Assembly: GCA_027066695.1 (NCBI GenBank)
Contig: JAMONE010000232.1
Location: 1-5,833, forward strand
DNA length: 5,833 nucleotides
From: Micavibrio sp.
GTDB taxonomy: Bacteria; Pseudomonadota; Alphaproteobacteria; Micavibrionales; Micavibrionaceae
Reading direction: 5' to 3'
Below, one piece after another: positions 1 to 5,723 of the stretch. Under the pieces are notes generated by a model that was not told where the DNA came from, made no database searches, and worked only from the letters and a program-made list of their open reading frames with translations. Numbering within the stretch: position 1 is the first letter of the stretch; every line of letters begins with the position of its first letter. The translations under genes were made by a program, and so were the position numbers.

Positions 1-1
1 C

Positions 2-418
2 AAACTTGATAAATGGAACGCTCCTGAAATCAGCGACGGATATAATGATAACTTCCCCCACTTTGAAGGCGAGATATTAAATGGCTCGAATGAGCCTATT
101 ATCATAGATAAAGTAAGCATTAAAGACGGCTATTTCCTCGCCACGGCATTAGGGTTAAAACAGCTCGACAAACATCAAAGACATATGGGTTTGTTGAATA
201 TTAACGGGCAATTTGATGATTTATTGAAATGGATAAACACCGCGCAGCAAGAGCATTTTATTACCGAAAAATGTACTCAAATATTTAGTGTTGCCGACAA
301 CGCACATGATTTGCATAAAAAAATGGACAAGCAGAAGGATATTCATATAGACTTACAAAATGATAAATGGGGGCCAAGCGAAACCAAAACCCATATAGAA
401 ATTAGAGAGACTGAGTGA
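2..418 (+). CDS. Unrecognised protein, C-terminal 138 residues (5' end outside window)
   Basis: The frame is open from base 2 to a TGA stop at 416-418, so this is the C-terminal part of a gene that starts to the left of the window. An internal ATG at 185 exists, but the 61 codons before it read as ordinary protein (they open KLDKWNAPEISDGY), so 185 is probably not the real start. I recognise no family. The visible part looks soluble: it has no membrane segment, has one cysteine, and ends in a very hydrophilic tail rich in Lys, Asp and Glu from about residue 105 (HKKMDKQKDIH onward). The next gene starts 6 bases after the stop on the same strand, so the two are probably co-transcribed. Reality as a coding region is supported by length, continuity and that coupling; function is unknown. 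Confidence 0.7.
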   Translation, partial: KLDKWNAPEISDGYNDNFPHFEGEILNGSNEPIIIDKVSIKDGYFLATALGLKQLDKHQRHMGLLNINGQFDDLLKWINTAQQEHFITEKCTQIFSVADNAHDLHKKMDKQKDIHIDLQNDKWGPSETKTHIEIRETE

Positions 419-424
419 TTATCT

Positions 425-1006
425 ATGGCAGATATACGATTAAGCGATGAATTTAAGGGTAAAGCTGGGAAGCTATGGAGCGATATTAAAACTATCTTAC
501 CATCAGGTGACACAAAATGGAGAGAAGACCTTAAATTTGCATTAAAAATGCTTGAAGGTGAGCTTAATGATAACCAAAGAAAAGCTATCTCAGGCCATGC
601 TTCGGCAACATTTTTACAAGACTTAAATAAAGGAGATCTTCCATTATCTAATTTACTAACACATTCTTTTAAAGACCCCATTATAAAAAATGCAGAAGCA
701 GATTTTCTTATTCAAAGAAATTTATTAAGTAATATGCAAATTTTAACAATGCTATTATCTTTAAAAGAGGTCATGCAAGATAATATGCATAACTACCCCC
801 TATTGCTTGGTGAAGAATTACCGCAAACTGTGCGTAATATACTCACCCAATACGAAGACAGTATAATCCCGCAAATTAATACAATGATTGAAGAATTATC
901 AAATGACTCCAGTATAAACCCAGATGATATTACAATAGACACACTAACTGGAAACGAACATCTAGGCAGATTGCCCGAGGATGTTTTTACAAATATTAAT
1001 ATATAG
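425..1006 (+). CDS. Unrecognised, probably helical cytoplasmic protein (193 aa)
   Basis: ATG at 425 to TAG at 1004-1006. The start is the first ATG after the upstream stop. No strong ribosome-binding site is seen; only a GAGAG run lies about 15 bases or more upstream, so translation may depend on coupling to the preceding gene. The protein has no signal peptide, no clear membrane segment and no cysteine. Leu, Ile, Lys and Glu dominate, suggesting mostly alpha helix (about residues 30-55 and 93-120), with an acidic C-terminal third (DSSINPDDITIDTLTGNE, residues 161-178). I know no family with these features. The gene appears more AT-rich than the YejA-like and glycosyltransferase genes to the right, which would suit accessory or recently acquired DNA, but that is an impression, not a calculation. 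Reverse-strand open frames across it look like shadows. Confidence 0.75.
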   Translation: MADIRLSDEFKGKAGKLWSDIKTILPSGDTKWREDLKFALKMLEGELNDNQRKAISGHASATFLQDLNKGDLPLSNLLTHSFKDPIIKNAEADFLIQRNLLSNMQILTMLLSLKEVMQDNMHNYPLLLGEELPQTVRNILTQYEDSIIPQINTMIEELSNDSSINPDDITIDTLTGNEHLGRLPEDVFTNINI

Positions 1007-1253
1007 AATGCTCTGCAAAACTTGTTTAAAGGAGCAGTCATTCCGAAGGCACACGAAGCATACTTAACGAACGGGATCTAATATTGAAAATTTGCACCTT
1101 TAAAGTAGGAGCAGATAACACGGTTAATATCCTCGAGGAGTTGCTTATTTCCGTGCAAAGTACGAATATTCACCAATTAAAATCGCGGAGATGGCGGCTT
1201 TCTTTGTAACTTTCTTAATTCAAATTAATATAATCACCTAATTTTGACAAATC
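1007..1253. other. Intergenic stretch with inverted and direct repeats, no convincing gene
   Basis: The gene-free interval runs from 1007 to 1301; this entry covers it up to just inside the promoter at its right end. Visible structure: a 7-base inverted repeat TTTGCAC (1091-1097) and GTGCAAA (1153-1159), enclosing 55 bases; within that a perfect 10-base palindrome TCCTCGAGGA (1130-1139); and an imperfect direct repeat, TTTAAAGGAGCAG (1025-1037) and TTTAAAGTAGGAGCAG (1099-1114). The first repeat contains AAAGGAG, the best Shine-Dalgarno-like string I noticed in the window, yet no ATG or GTG follows it at a usable distance. Only very short frames exist (a TTG-started 41-codon frame at 1084-1209 and a 16-codon frame at 1191-1241). 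It could encode a structured RNA, be a decayed gene, or be plain spacer; I cannot choose. Confidence 0.4.
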
Positions 1254-1272
1254 TTGCAGAGTATTCTATGGT
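1244..1272 (+). promoter_or_regulatory. Sigma70-type promoter for the small exported protein at 1302
   Basis: A perfect -35 box TTGACA (1244-1249) is followed, after exactly 17 bases, by a -10-like TATGGT (1267-1272, four of six consensus bases). Transcription would start near 1279, giving a leader of roughly 23 bases before the ATG at 1302. The promoter overlaps the region just after a possible TTG start at 1254, which is a main reason to prefer the ATG at 1302. Confidence 0.6.
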
Positions 1273-1301
1273 TATATAAACAAATGTTATATGGGTTTGA
1301 T

Positions 1302-1817
1302 ATGAGCATAAAAGCACAAGCATTAGCATTGCTACTAACAACAACAGCATCCAGCGCGGTTACGGCTGGCCAGCAAAGCTATGTAGATGAGTTTATAGCT
1401 GCAAATTCTGGCAACACCCCGCCAACAAGCGAAACTAACTGCACTAATAATAATGATAGCGTAATGGCAGCTTTTAGGTGCATTGACGATAAAATAACAG
1501 ATTTAGAAACCGTTAGAGACGGACACCGAACATACCAAATCAAGCATGGCCATCAAATTATTGTTAGAGATGATTACTACACGCATGATAGACATATCAA
1601 CCAAGAACATAACGTTAGAGAAAAAACAGAAATGATGACAACACTCTGTAATGGTCTTTACGTAAATCTGGAAACTATGGGCAATAATATTGAAGATGAG
1701 CTAGGCCATTTCTTTAATAAATTTTCCAAATCACCTAACCATGCTTTAGATATGCATTTTAATAGGAAATTAAGTGACATTAAAAGCTTCGTCACAAACA
1801 TATGCCATGAGCCATAA
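1302..1817 (+). CDS. Small exported protein with four cysteines and many histidines, unrecognised (171 aa)
   Basis: ATG at 1302 to TAA at 1815-1817. The frame is open further upstream to a TTG at 1254, but 1302 is preferred: it follows the promoter at 1244-1272 and places a clean signal peptide at the N-terminus (residues 1-22: MSIK, a hydrophobic core ALALLLTTTASSAV, then V-T-A before Gly23). The mature part is hydrophilic and has four cysteines (47, 60, 116, 168), which could form two disulfides in the periplasm or outside the cell. It is also rich in histidine (ten in total, including H75, H82, H84, H95, H99 and H103), so metal binding is possible but unproven. I recognise no domain and infer no function beyond export. 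A weak GGG run upstream is the only ribosome-binding candidate. It converges with the macro-domain gene, with four bases between the stops. Confidence 0.75.
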   Translation: MSIKAQALALLLTTTASSAVTAGQQSYVDEFIAANSGNTPPTSETNCTNNNDSVMAAFRCIDDKITDLETVRDGHRTYQIKHGHQIIVRDDYYTHDRHINQEHNVREKTEMMTTLCNGLYVNLETMGNNIEDELGHFFNKFSKSPNHALDMHFNRKLSDIKSFVTNICHEP

Positions 1818-1821
1818 GCCC

Positions 1822-2385
1822 CTACCCCTCCCAACCAACGCCGCGCAGCTTTTCATCGAAAAGCCTTAGGGTTTTATTGTCAGGGCAAACGATTCTGACA
1901 TCTTCGAAACTTTCTTCCATGCGCTCACTTATGCCTTGACAGACCAGCCTTGCGGCTTTTACTTTTGGATATGCGCCTTTTCCTGATCCTAGCGGAGGGA
2001 ATGCCACACTCTTAAGCAACATGCATCGCGAAAGCTCCATAATTTTGCGTACAACCCCCGATAAATGCGCATCATTCATATCAAATTCAGTGCGAAAATA
2101 CGGTAATACACCAACAAATATATGTTTTGCAGGTAAATCAAACGCAGGAATAGCATAAACATCACCTATTTTTGGCTTATATATATTATCCAGAATAAAT
2201 TCATCCAGATTATGCCCGCACGCCTCCATAACAGCTTGGTTAATACTCCCCTTATAATCCAACGTTTGCGGGATGAGTATAGCTATCGCGTCAACATCTT
2301 GCTCTGTAATATCTCCTTGAATTAAATGGATACGCTCAAGAAACGATTTGGAGGACTGGCCAGATTTTGATATCACTAATTTCAT
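1822..2385 (-). CDS. Macro-domain protein with altered ligand loops (187 aa)
   Basis: ATG at 2385 (reverse) to TAG at 1822-1824. The protein is one macro domain, a fold that binds ADP-ribose and related nucleotides; some members remove ADP-ribose from proteins or nucleic acids, or deacetylate O-acetyl-ADP-ribose. Seen here: the opening strand and IHLIQGDIT (residues 19-27, with the adenine-contacting Asp at 26), VDAIAI (31-36), a GSINQAVMEACG stretch (46-57) where the family has its glycine-rich loop and first helix, GDVYAIPAF (74-82), the phosphate-loop counterpart FPPLGSGKGAYP (129-140), and a last strand VRIVCPDN (163-170). The usual Asn-Ala-Ala-Asn after the second strand is replaced by ILIPQ, so the catalytic Asn seen in MacroD-like hydrolases appears missing. 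It may bind but not cleave its ligand, or have another ligand. It is probably cytoplasmic, as no signal peptide is seen. It diverges from the YejA-like gene with overlapping start codons. Confidence 0.8.
   Translation of the reverse strand: MKLVISKSGQSSKSFLERIHLIQGDITEQDVDAIAILIPQTLDYKGSINQAVMEACGHNLDEFILDNIYKPKIGDVYAIPAFDLPAKHIFVGVLPYFRTEFDMNDAHLSGVVRKIMELSRCMLLKSVAFPPLGSGKGAYPKVKAARLVCQGISERMEESFEDVRIVCPDNKTLRLFDEKLRGVGWEG
1848..1864 (+). repeat. Short inverted repeat, possible weak terminator
   Basis: GCTTTTC (1848-1854) and GAAAAGC (1858-1864) form a 7-base-pair stem with a 3-base loop, about 30 bases past the stop of the exported-protein gene and inside the 3' end of the convergent macro-domain gene. 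A short interrupted T-rich stretch (GTTTTATTG, 1870-1878) follows but not directly. The stem has only three G-C pairs, so termination would be inefficient. It is listed because there is no room for a terminator between the two stops. Confidence 0.25.
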
Positions 2386-2393
2386 GATAAAAT
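2367..2393 (+). promoter_or_regulatory. Candidate promoter reading toward the YejA-like gene
   Basis: TTGATA (2367-2372, five of six -35 bases) and TAAAAT (2388-2393, five of six -10 bases) lie 15 bases apart, slightly short. The predicted start near 2400 falls two bases before the in-frame ATG at 2402, so if this promoter is used the message would be nearly leaderless from 2402 rather than 2384. It abuts the reverse-strand -10 box at 2394-2399, so the two directions should interfere. It could be chance in an AT-rich spacer. Confidence 0.3.
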
Positions 2394-4081
2394 ATTATAC
2401 GATGATTCTTAACTTTTCCTTTATTTTTATAAGCTTTTTTGCTTACACGCAAAGCCACGCTGCTGGACTTGCCATGCATGGGCAAGCAAAATACAACAAA
2501 ACAAACACGCATCTTGAATATGCTAACCCCGATGCGCACAAAGGCGGGGCATTAAAAATCGCAGCTATAGGCACGTTTGACAGCCTTAACCCCTACTCTA
2601 TTAAAGGCATAGCGGCAAAGAACATGAACCTTGTTTATGATCGTCTAATGCGCCGAGTTTGGGATGAACCATTTACCATGTATCCGCTGATAGCCGAGCA
2701 TATAGAAGTAGCGGATGATCGCTCATCCATCACATTTCACATTAATAAAAAAGCACGCTTCCATGATGGCTCGCCCATCACGGCGCAGGATGTTTTATTT
2801 TCCTACCAGACATTAAAAGAATATGGTCGCCCTAATATGCGTAATATTTACAAGCTGGTATCAAGTACAGAAATACTCGGCTCACACGAAATAAAATTCA
2901 GCCTTGGCGAAGGTAAGACCCGCGAAACAGTAATGATACTCGCCATGATGCCTGTGTTATCAAAAGCATGGTGGAGCGAGCATAACTTTGATTCCACCAT
3001 AACCGAGATACCTTTGCTTAACGGAGCTTATCGCATAAAAGAATTTGAAATAGGTCGCAAAATCACTTACGAGCGCGTCCCTGATTATTGGGCAAAAGAC
3101 TTATTTGTGAATATTGGGCAATATAACTTTGATAACATCACATACGAGTATTACCGTGATGACACAATCGCGCTAGAAGCTTTCAAAAAAGGTGATCTAA
3201 ACCTCCGCCGTGAATGGGATGTCGGTAAATGGCGCACAGCCTATAAAGGGATGATCGACGATAATGTACGCTTCAACTCCCCTCATCAAAGACCAGAGCG
3301 AGCGCATGGCTTTATATTTAATCTACGCCGCCCGCCCTTTGATGATATCAATGTACGCAAAGCTCTCTCACTTGCCTTTGATTATGAGTGGATCGGCAAA
3401 AATATTTTCCACGGTGAGTTTAAGCAAATCAAAAGCTTTTTCCCAAATTCTGTTTTAGCATATCCGATATTATATGAAGAAATGCCAACATCTTTTAGGC
3501 AAAAATTAAAGATGGCGGCAGATATTTTACAAGACTCTGGCTGGGTAATTGAAAACGGCAAGCGAATCAACAAAGATACGAAAGAACCTTTAAGCTTTGA
3601 GCTTATGATCTCCACGAAGCAAGAAGAAAAAATTGCACTTACATATCAAAGAACATTAGAGCGACTAGGCATTAACATGCGTATCCGCATGAATGATAGC
3701 GCGACATTCCAAAAACGAAAAAGCAATTATGATTATGATATGATCGCATTTTACTGGCAAAACAGCCTGTCCCCTGGAACAGAACAAATGCTGTACTGGT
3801 CATGTAAATCAGCGGATAAGCTGGCAAGCTTCAATTTTTCAGGCATATGTAACCCAAAGTTAGATGGCTTTTCAAAGGCAATTTCCAATGCAAAAACCTA
3901 TGATGAGTTAACTAACTATGCACATAATATTGATCGCATATTACTTTCCGAATACATATCTATACCCTTGTTTTATAAGGGCGTTGATTATATAGCCTAC
4001 CATAAAAATATTAAACATAGCGATATCACTCCGACATATGGCGCAGTGATTGAAAGCTGGTGGATGGGTAAAATGCCTTAA
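2384..4081 (+). CDS. Periplasmic peptide-binding protein of an ABC importer, YejA-like (SBP family 5)
   Basis: ATG at 2384 to TAA at 4079-4081, 565 residues. Family 5 binding proteins capture oligopeptides in the periplasm and deliver them to an inner-membrane ABC permease; YejA-type members are linked to peptide, microcin C and murein-peptide uptake. Seen: a signal peptide (about 1-26, ending S-H-A), then NPDAHKGG (48-55), IGTFDSLNPYSIKG (62-75), ARFHDGSPITAQDVLFSY (124-141), YERVPDYW (229-236), NITYEYYRDDTIALEAF (251-267), GFIFNLRRPPF (309-319), VRKALSLAFDYEW (324-336), YDYDMI (449-454) and LSPGTEQ (462-468), all typical of YejA-like proteins. The segment between NSVLA (355-359) and the next helix looks shorter than usual. 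The start at 2384 gives a Lys in the n-region; ATG 2402 is an alternative start that removes it, and the frame also opens upstream with TTG at 2348. No permease or ATPase gene follows in the window, so its partner must lie elsewhere. No clear Shine-Dalgarno sequence is present. Confidence 0.9.
   Translation: MIKYYTMILNFSFIFISFFAYTQSHAAGLAMHGQAKYNKTNTHLEYANPDAHKGGALKIAAIGTFDSLNPYSIKGIAAKNMNLVYDRLMRRVWDEPFTMYPLIAEHIEVADDRSSITFHINKKARFHDGSPITAQDVLFSYQTLKEYGRPNMRNIYKLVSSTEILGSHEIKFSLGEGKTRETVMILAMMPVLSKAWWSEHNFDSTITEIPLLNGAYRIKEFEIGRKITYERVPDYWAKDLFVNIGQYNFDNITYEYYRDDTIALEAFKKGDLNLRREWDVGKWRTAYKGMIDDNVRFNSPHQRPERAHGFIFNLRRPPFDDINVRKALSLAFDYEWIGKNIFHGEFKQIKSFFPNSVLAYPILYEEMPTSFRQKLKMAADILQDSGWVIENGKRINKDTKEPLSFELMISTKQEEKIALTYQRTLERLGINMRIRMNDSATFQKRKSNYDYDMIAFYWQNSLSPGTEQMLYWSCKSADKLASFNFSGICNPKLDGFSKAISNAKTYDELTNYAHNIDRILLSEYISIPLFYKGVDYIAYHKNIKHSDITPTYGAVIESWWMGKMP
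2394..2399 (-). promoter_or_regulatory. Perfect -10 box reading toward the macro-domain gene
   Basis: On the reverse strand these bases read TATAAT, the exact -10 consensus, with the last base 9 positions before the A of the ATG at 2385. Transcription would start around 2387, leaving a leader of about two bases, that is, a nearly leaderless message. No good -35 box is seen at 16-18 bases, and no Shine-Dalgarno sequence lies between box and start codon. Confidence 0.4.
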
Positions 4082-4120
4082 GGTCTCCACAGGAAATAAA
4101 CTTTATTTTTTATAATTATG

Positions 4121-4149
4121 TTGAGTCTAAGTTATATCCTTGTTATGAT
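4121..4149 (+). promoter_or_regulatory. Extended -10 sigma70-type promoter for the gene at 4191
   Basis: TTGAGT (4121-4126, four of six) and TATGAT (4144-4149, five of six) are 17 bases apart, and TG at 4141-4142, one base before the -10 box, makes it an extended -10. Transcription should begin near 4156, giving a leader of about 35 bases. It lies in the 109-base gap after the YejA-like gene, so the downstream gene has its own promoter. Confidence 0.6.
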
Positions 4150-4190
4150 TCTATCTAGTTTTATTCGAAACAAAACACGAAGATTTTCCC

Positions 4191-4712
4191 ATGATGATTA
4201 TGCGTCCTTTTCTAACTTTAGTTTTAGCTCTAACTTTTGCCCTTCCTGCCGTTGCTGGTGTTAATGATGATATTGAGCAAAAAGGCCAATATTGGCAAAG
4301 AGTTCACACCTCATCCGCTCTATTTTTACGCGGACCTAAAGCACAGCAAATGCTTAACAGGAATATTGCACGATGTGTTACAGAGCTAAGAGAGCTTGAG
4401 CGTTTAGGTTCGGTAAAAAATGCCATCCCTGAATATTTAGAAGGATTAGTACTTAGTGAAGATGAAGCAAAGCTTGCTGGTTGGGACACTCCCGAGCGTG
4501 ACAAGGAGCTGTTTGCAGAACATTCCGACTATATAGATTTCGAAGGATGCATGCTTGCAAAAGGATGGGAGCGTATCAAATTTGTTCCCTTCGACGTTGC
4601 TGGACAAGCAAATGAAAATTACAAAAAAACTCATACAAACCATAGAGATAAAGCCCGTAAAGGTGCTTACAAAAAACCTGTTAAGAACGACTACAGCAAT
4701 CTTAACGACTAA
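4191..4712 (+). CDS. Small exported protein with two conserved-looking cysteines, unrecognised (173 aa)
   Basis: ATG at 4191 to TAA at 4710-4712; ATGs at 4194 and 4200 are also possible starts, the last giving MRPFLTL and a standard signal peptide. The signal sequence has a hydrophobic core LTLVLALTFALPAVA and a likely cut after A-V-A (residue 22). The mature protein has only two cysteines, C62 (ARCVTELRELERLG) and C120 (FEGCMLAKGWERI), which could form one disulfide. The C-x-x-x-K-G-W pattern resembles a short motif I associate with small exported alphaproteobacterial proteins, from memory only. The tail (143-167) is strongly basic, with many Lys and Arg, and might contact nucleic acid, acidic polysaccharide or membrane. 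GAAG at 4179-4182 is a weak ribosome-binding site 8 bases before the first ATG. It has its own promoter and terminator and so is probably a single-gene unit. Function unknown. Confidence 0.8.
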   Translation: MMIMRPFLTLVLALTFALPAVAGVNDDIEQKGQYWQRVHTSSALFLRGPKAQQMLNRNIARCVTELRELERLGSVKNAIPEYLEGLVLSEDEAKLAGWDTPERDKELFAEHSDYIDFEGCMLAKGWERIKFVPFDVAGQANENYKKTHTNHRDKARKGAYKKPVKNDYSNLND

Positions 4713-4730
4713 TAATTGTTGAAATAATAT

Positions 4731-5717
4731 TTAAGAGCTGGCCGTTATACGCGACCAGCTTTTTTTTATGGCACGTGTTACCATATCAACGCTTAAGCTA
4801 TTCATTAAACATGGCGTTGTTTTGCTGTCATACTCTTCAAAATCGATCAGCTCGTCAAATGTTTCTGGCGTAGAGATATAAGCTGCATTTTTACCCCACG
4901 GCCTATAAATATGGGGATAGCTAGGGCCAAATAGTCCAAATGTAGGAACGCCAACAGCAGCCGCGCAATGCATAAGGCCTGAGTCATTACCTATATAAAA
5001 ATCACAACGCGCAATTGCCGCCGCAGCCGTAGCAGGATCGCACTTAGCTATAATATCAATGCGCTTACCCTCAGGGATAGAAGCAAGCACCTTTCGCGCG
5101 GCCTCCTCCTCATTAGGGGCGGCAAACACAGCCACGTGCGCATCAGCCATAAGGCCACTGTCATAAGTCATCCATTTGATAATTTCGATAAAACGCTCCG
5201 CAGGCCAAGTCTTGCCTATCCAATTTGATGTTGGGCCAACCCCAAGCACAAGAGCATCACCGTTAGAAATCAAAGCTTGCGCCCGCTCTTTTTGTTCATC
5301 ACTAAACCAAAGGCGCGGCGGTGGAGCATCGCTCAGCTTAAGCACAGAGGCATTCTGCTCAACCTTATGCAAAGATTTATCAACATATCCGCCATAAATA
5401 TAACGCCGCCGCGACCTTATCAAACGCGAAACCGCGGAATTTCTAAGGTCAACAACAATGTCAAATTTTGTCCCGACAATATGCCTCCATAAATCAAACC
5501 AATGCGCATTATATTTACGCTTTTTCAGTGGGATAACTTCATGCACATTAGGAAAGCCCTCAAACAAAGACACAACCAAAGAACCACAGCATATGGTGAA
5601 TCTAGCCCTCGGATTTTGCTCATACAAATAATTAAGCACCCCCATAGATAAAACAGCATCACCAATACGGCTAGATGTGATAAATAATATATGTTTAGAA
5701 TCGTTATTTAAGGTCAT
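4731..5717 (-). CDS. Glycosyltransferase family 9 protein (heptosyltransferase type)
   Basis: ATG at 5717 (reverse) to TAA at 4731-4733, 328 residues, the usual length for the family. GT9 enzymes of the ADP-heptose:LPS type transfer a heptose or similar sugar to the lipopolysaccharide core at the cytoplasmic face of the inner membrane. Seen: the first strand and loop HILFITSSRIGDAVLS (9-24), the second Rossmann segment with FDIVVDLRNS (85-94), the start of the C-terminal half GPTSNWIGKTWPAERF (161-176, conserved Lys169), the hallmark GNDSGLMHCAAAVGVPTFGLFGP (243-265, given as key residues Asp245, Ser246, Gly247, His250) and the late MNSLSVD (305-311). No signal peptide or membrane segment. 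The donor sugar and acceptor cannot be read from the sequence, so I give no rfa/waa symbol. It diverges from a ygfZ-type gene with nine bases between start codons. Its 3' end carries the terminator of the opposing gene. Confidence 0.9.
   Translation of the reverse strand: MTLNNDSKHILFITSSRIGDAVLSMGVLNYLYEQNPRARFTICCGSLVVSLFEGFPNVHEVIPLKKRKYNAHWFDLWRHIVGTKFDIVVDLRNSAVSRLIRSRRRYIYGGYVDKSLHKVEQNASVLKLSDAPPPRLWFSDEQKERAQALISNGDALVLGVGPTSNWIGKTWPAERFIEIIKWMTYDSGLMADAHVAVFAAPNEEEAARKVLASIPEGKRIDIIAKCDPATAAAAIARCDFYIGNDSGLMHCAAAVGVPTFGLFGPSYPHIYRPWGKNAAYISTPETFDELIDFEEYDSKTTPCLMNSLSVDMVTRAIKKSWSRITASS
4736..4767 (+). terminator. Rho-independent terminator of the gene at 4191, inside the convergent gene
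   Basis: Left arm AGCTGGCCGT (4736-4745), 5-base loop, right arm GCGACCAGCT (4751-4760); nine of ten positions pair (one C-A mismatch, one G-T wobble). A run of eight T (4760-4767) follows directly. It begins 23 bases after the stop of the exported-protein gene and lies wholly in the last codons of the reverse-strand glycosyltransferase. In the other direction the following bases are only moderately T-rich, so it works best for the forward strand. Confidence 0.8.
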
Positions 5718-5723
5718 TACACC

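Noticed and set aside
343..681. Reverse-strand open frame of 112 codons across the end of the first gene and the start of the second
   Set aside because: It overlaps two forward frames that are better arranged as an operon, and its Ser/Leu-rich product looks like the antisense of AT-rich coding DNA.
1010..1036. TGCTCT/GGAGCA hairpin after the second gene as a terminator
   Set aside because: Only five to six pairs with a wide loop and no T-run after it.
1084..1209. TTG-started 41-codon forward frame in the intergenic stretch
   Set aside because: No ribosome site at proper spacing, rare start codon, no recognisable product.
1191..1241. 16-codon hydrophobic peptide frame starting MAAFFVTF
   Set aside because: The GGAG touches the ATG with no spacing, and such a short frame is expected by chance.
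1254..1301. TTG start extending the exported protein by 16 residues
   Set aside because: The promoter's -10 box at 1267-1272 lies within this extension, and the signal peptide is complete from the ATG at 1302.
1822..2385. DarG-type antitoxin of a DarT/DarG toxin pair
   Set aside because: DarG has a macro domain, but no DarT-like ADP-ribosyltransferase gene is next to it and the protein ends with the macro domain.
4094..4108. AAATAAA-C-TTTATTT inverted repeat as terminator of the YejA-like gene
   Set aside because: The stem is all A-T with a one-base centre, so in practice only about four weak pairs can form.
5176..5492. Forward open frames inside the glycosyltransferase gene
   Set aside because: Shadows of a confidently identified gene on the other strand.
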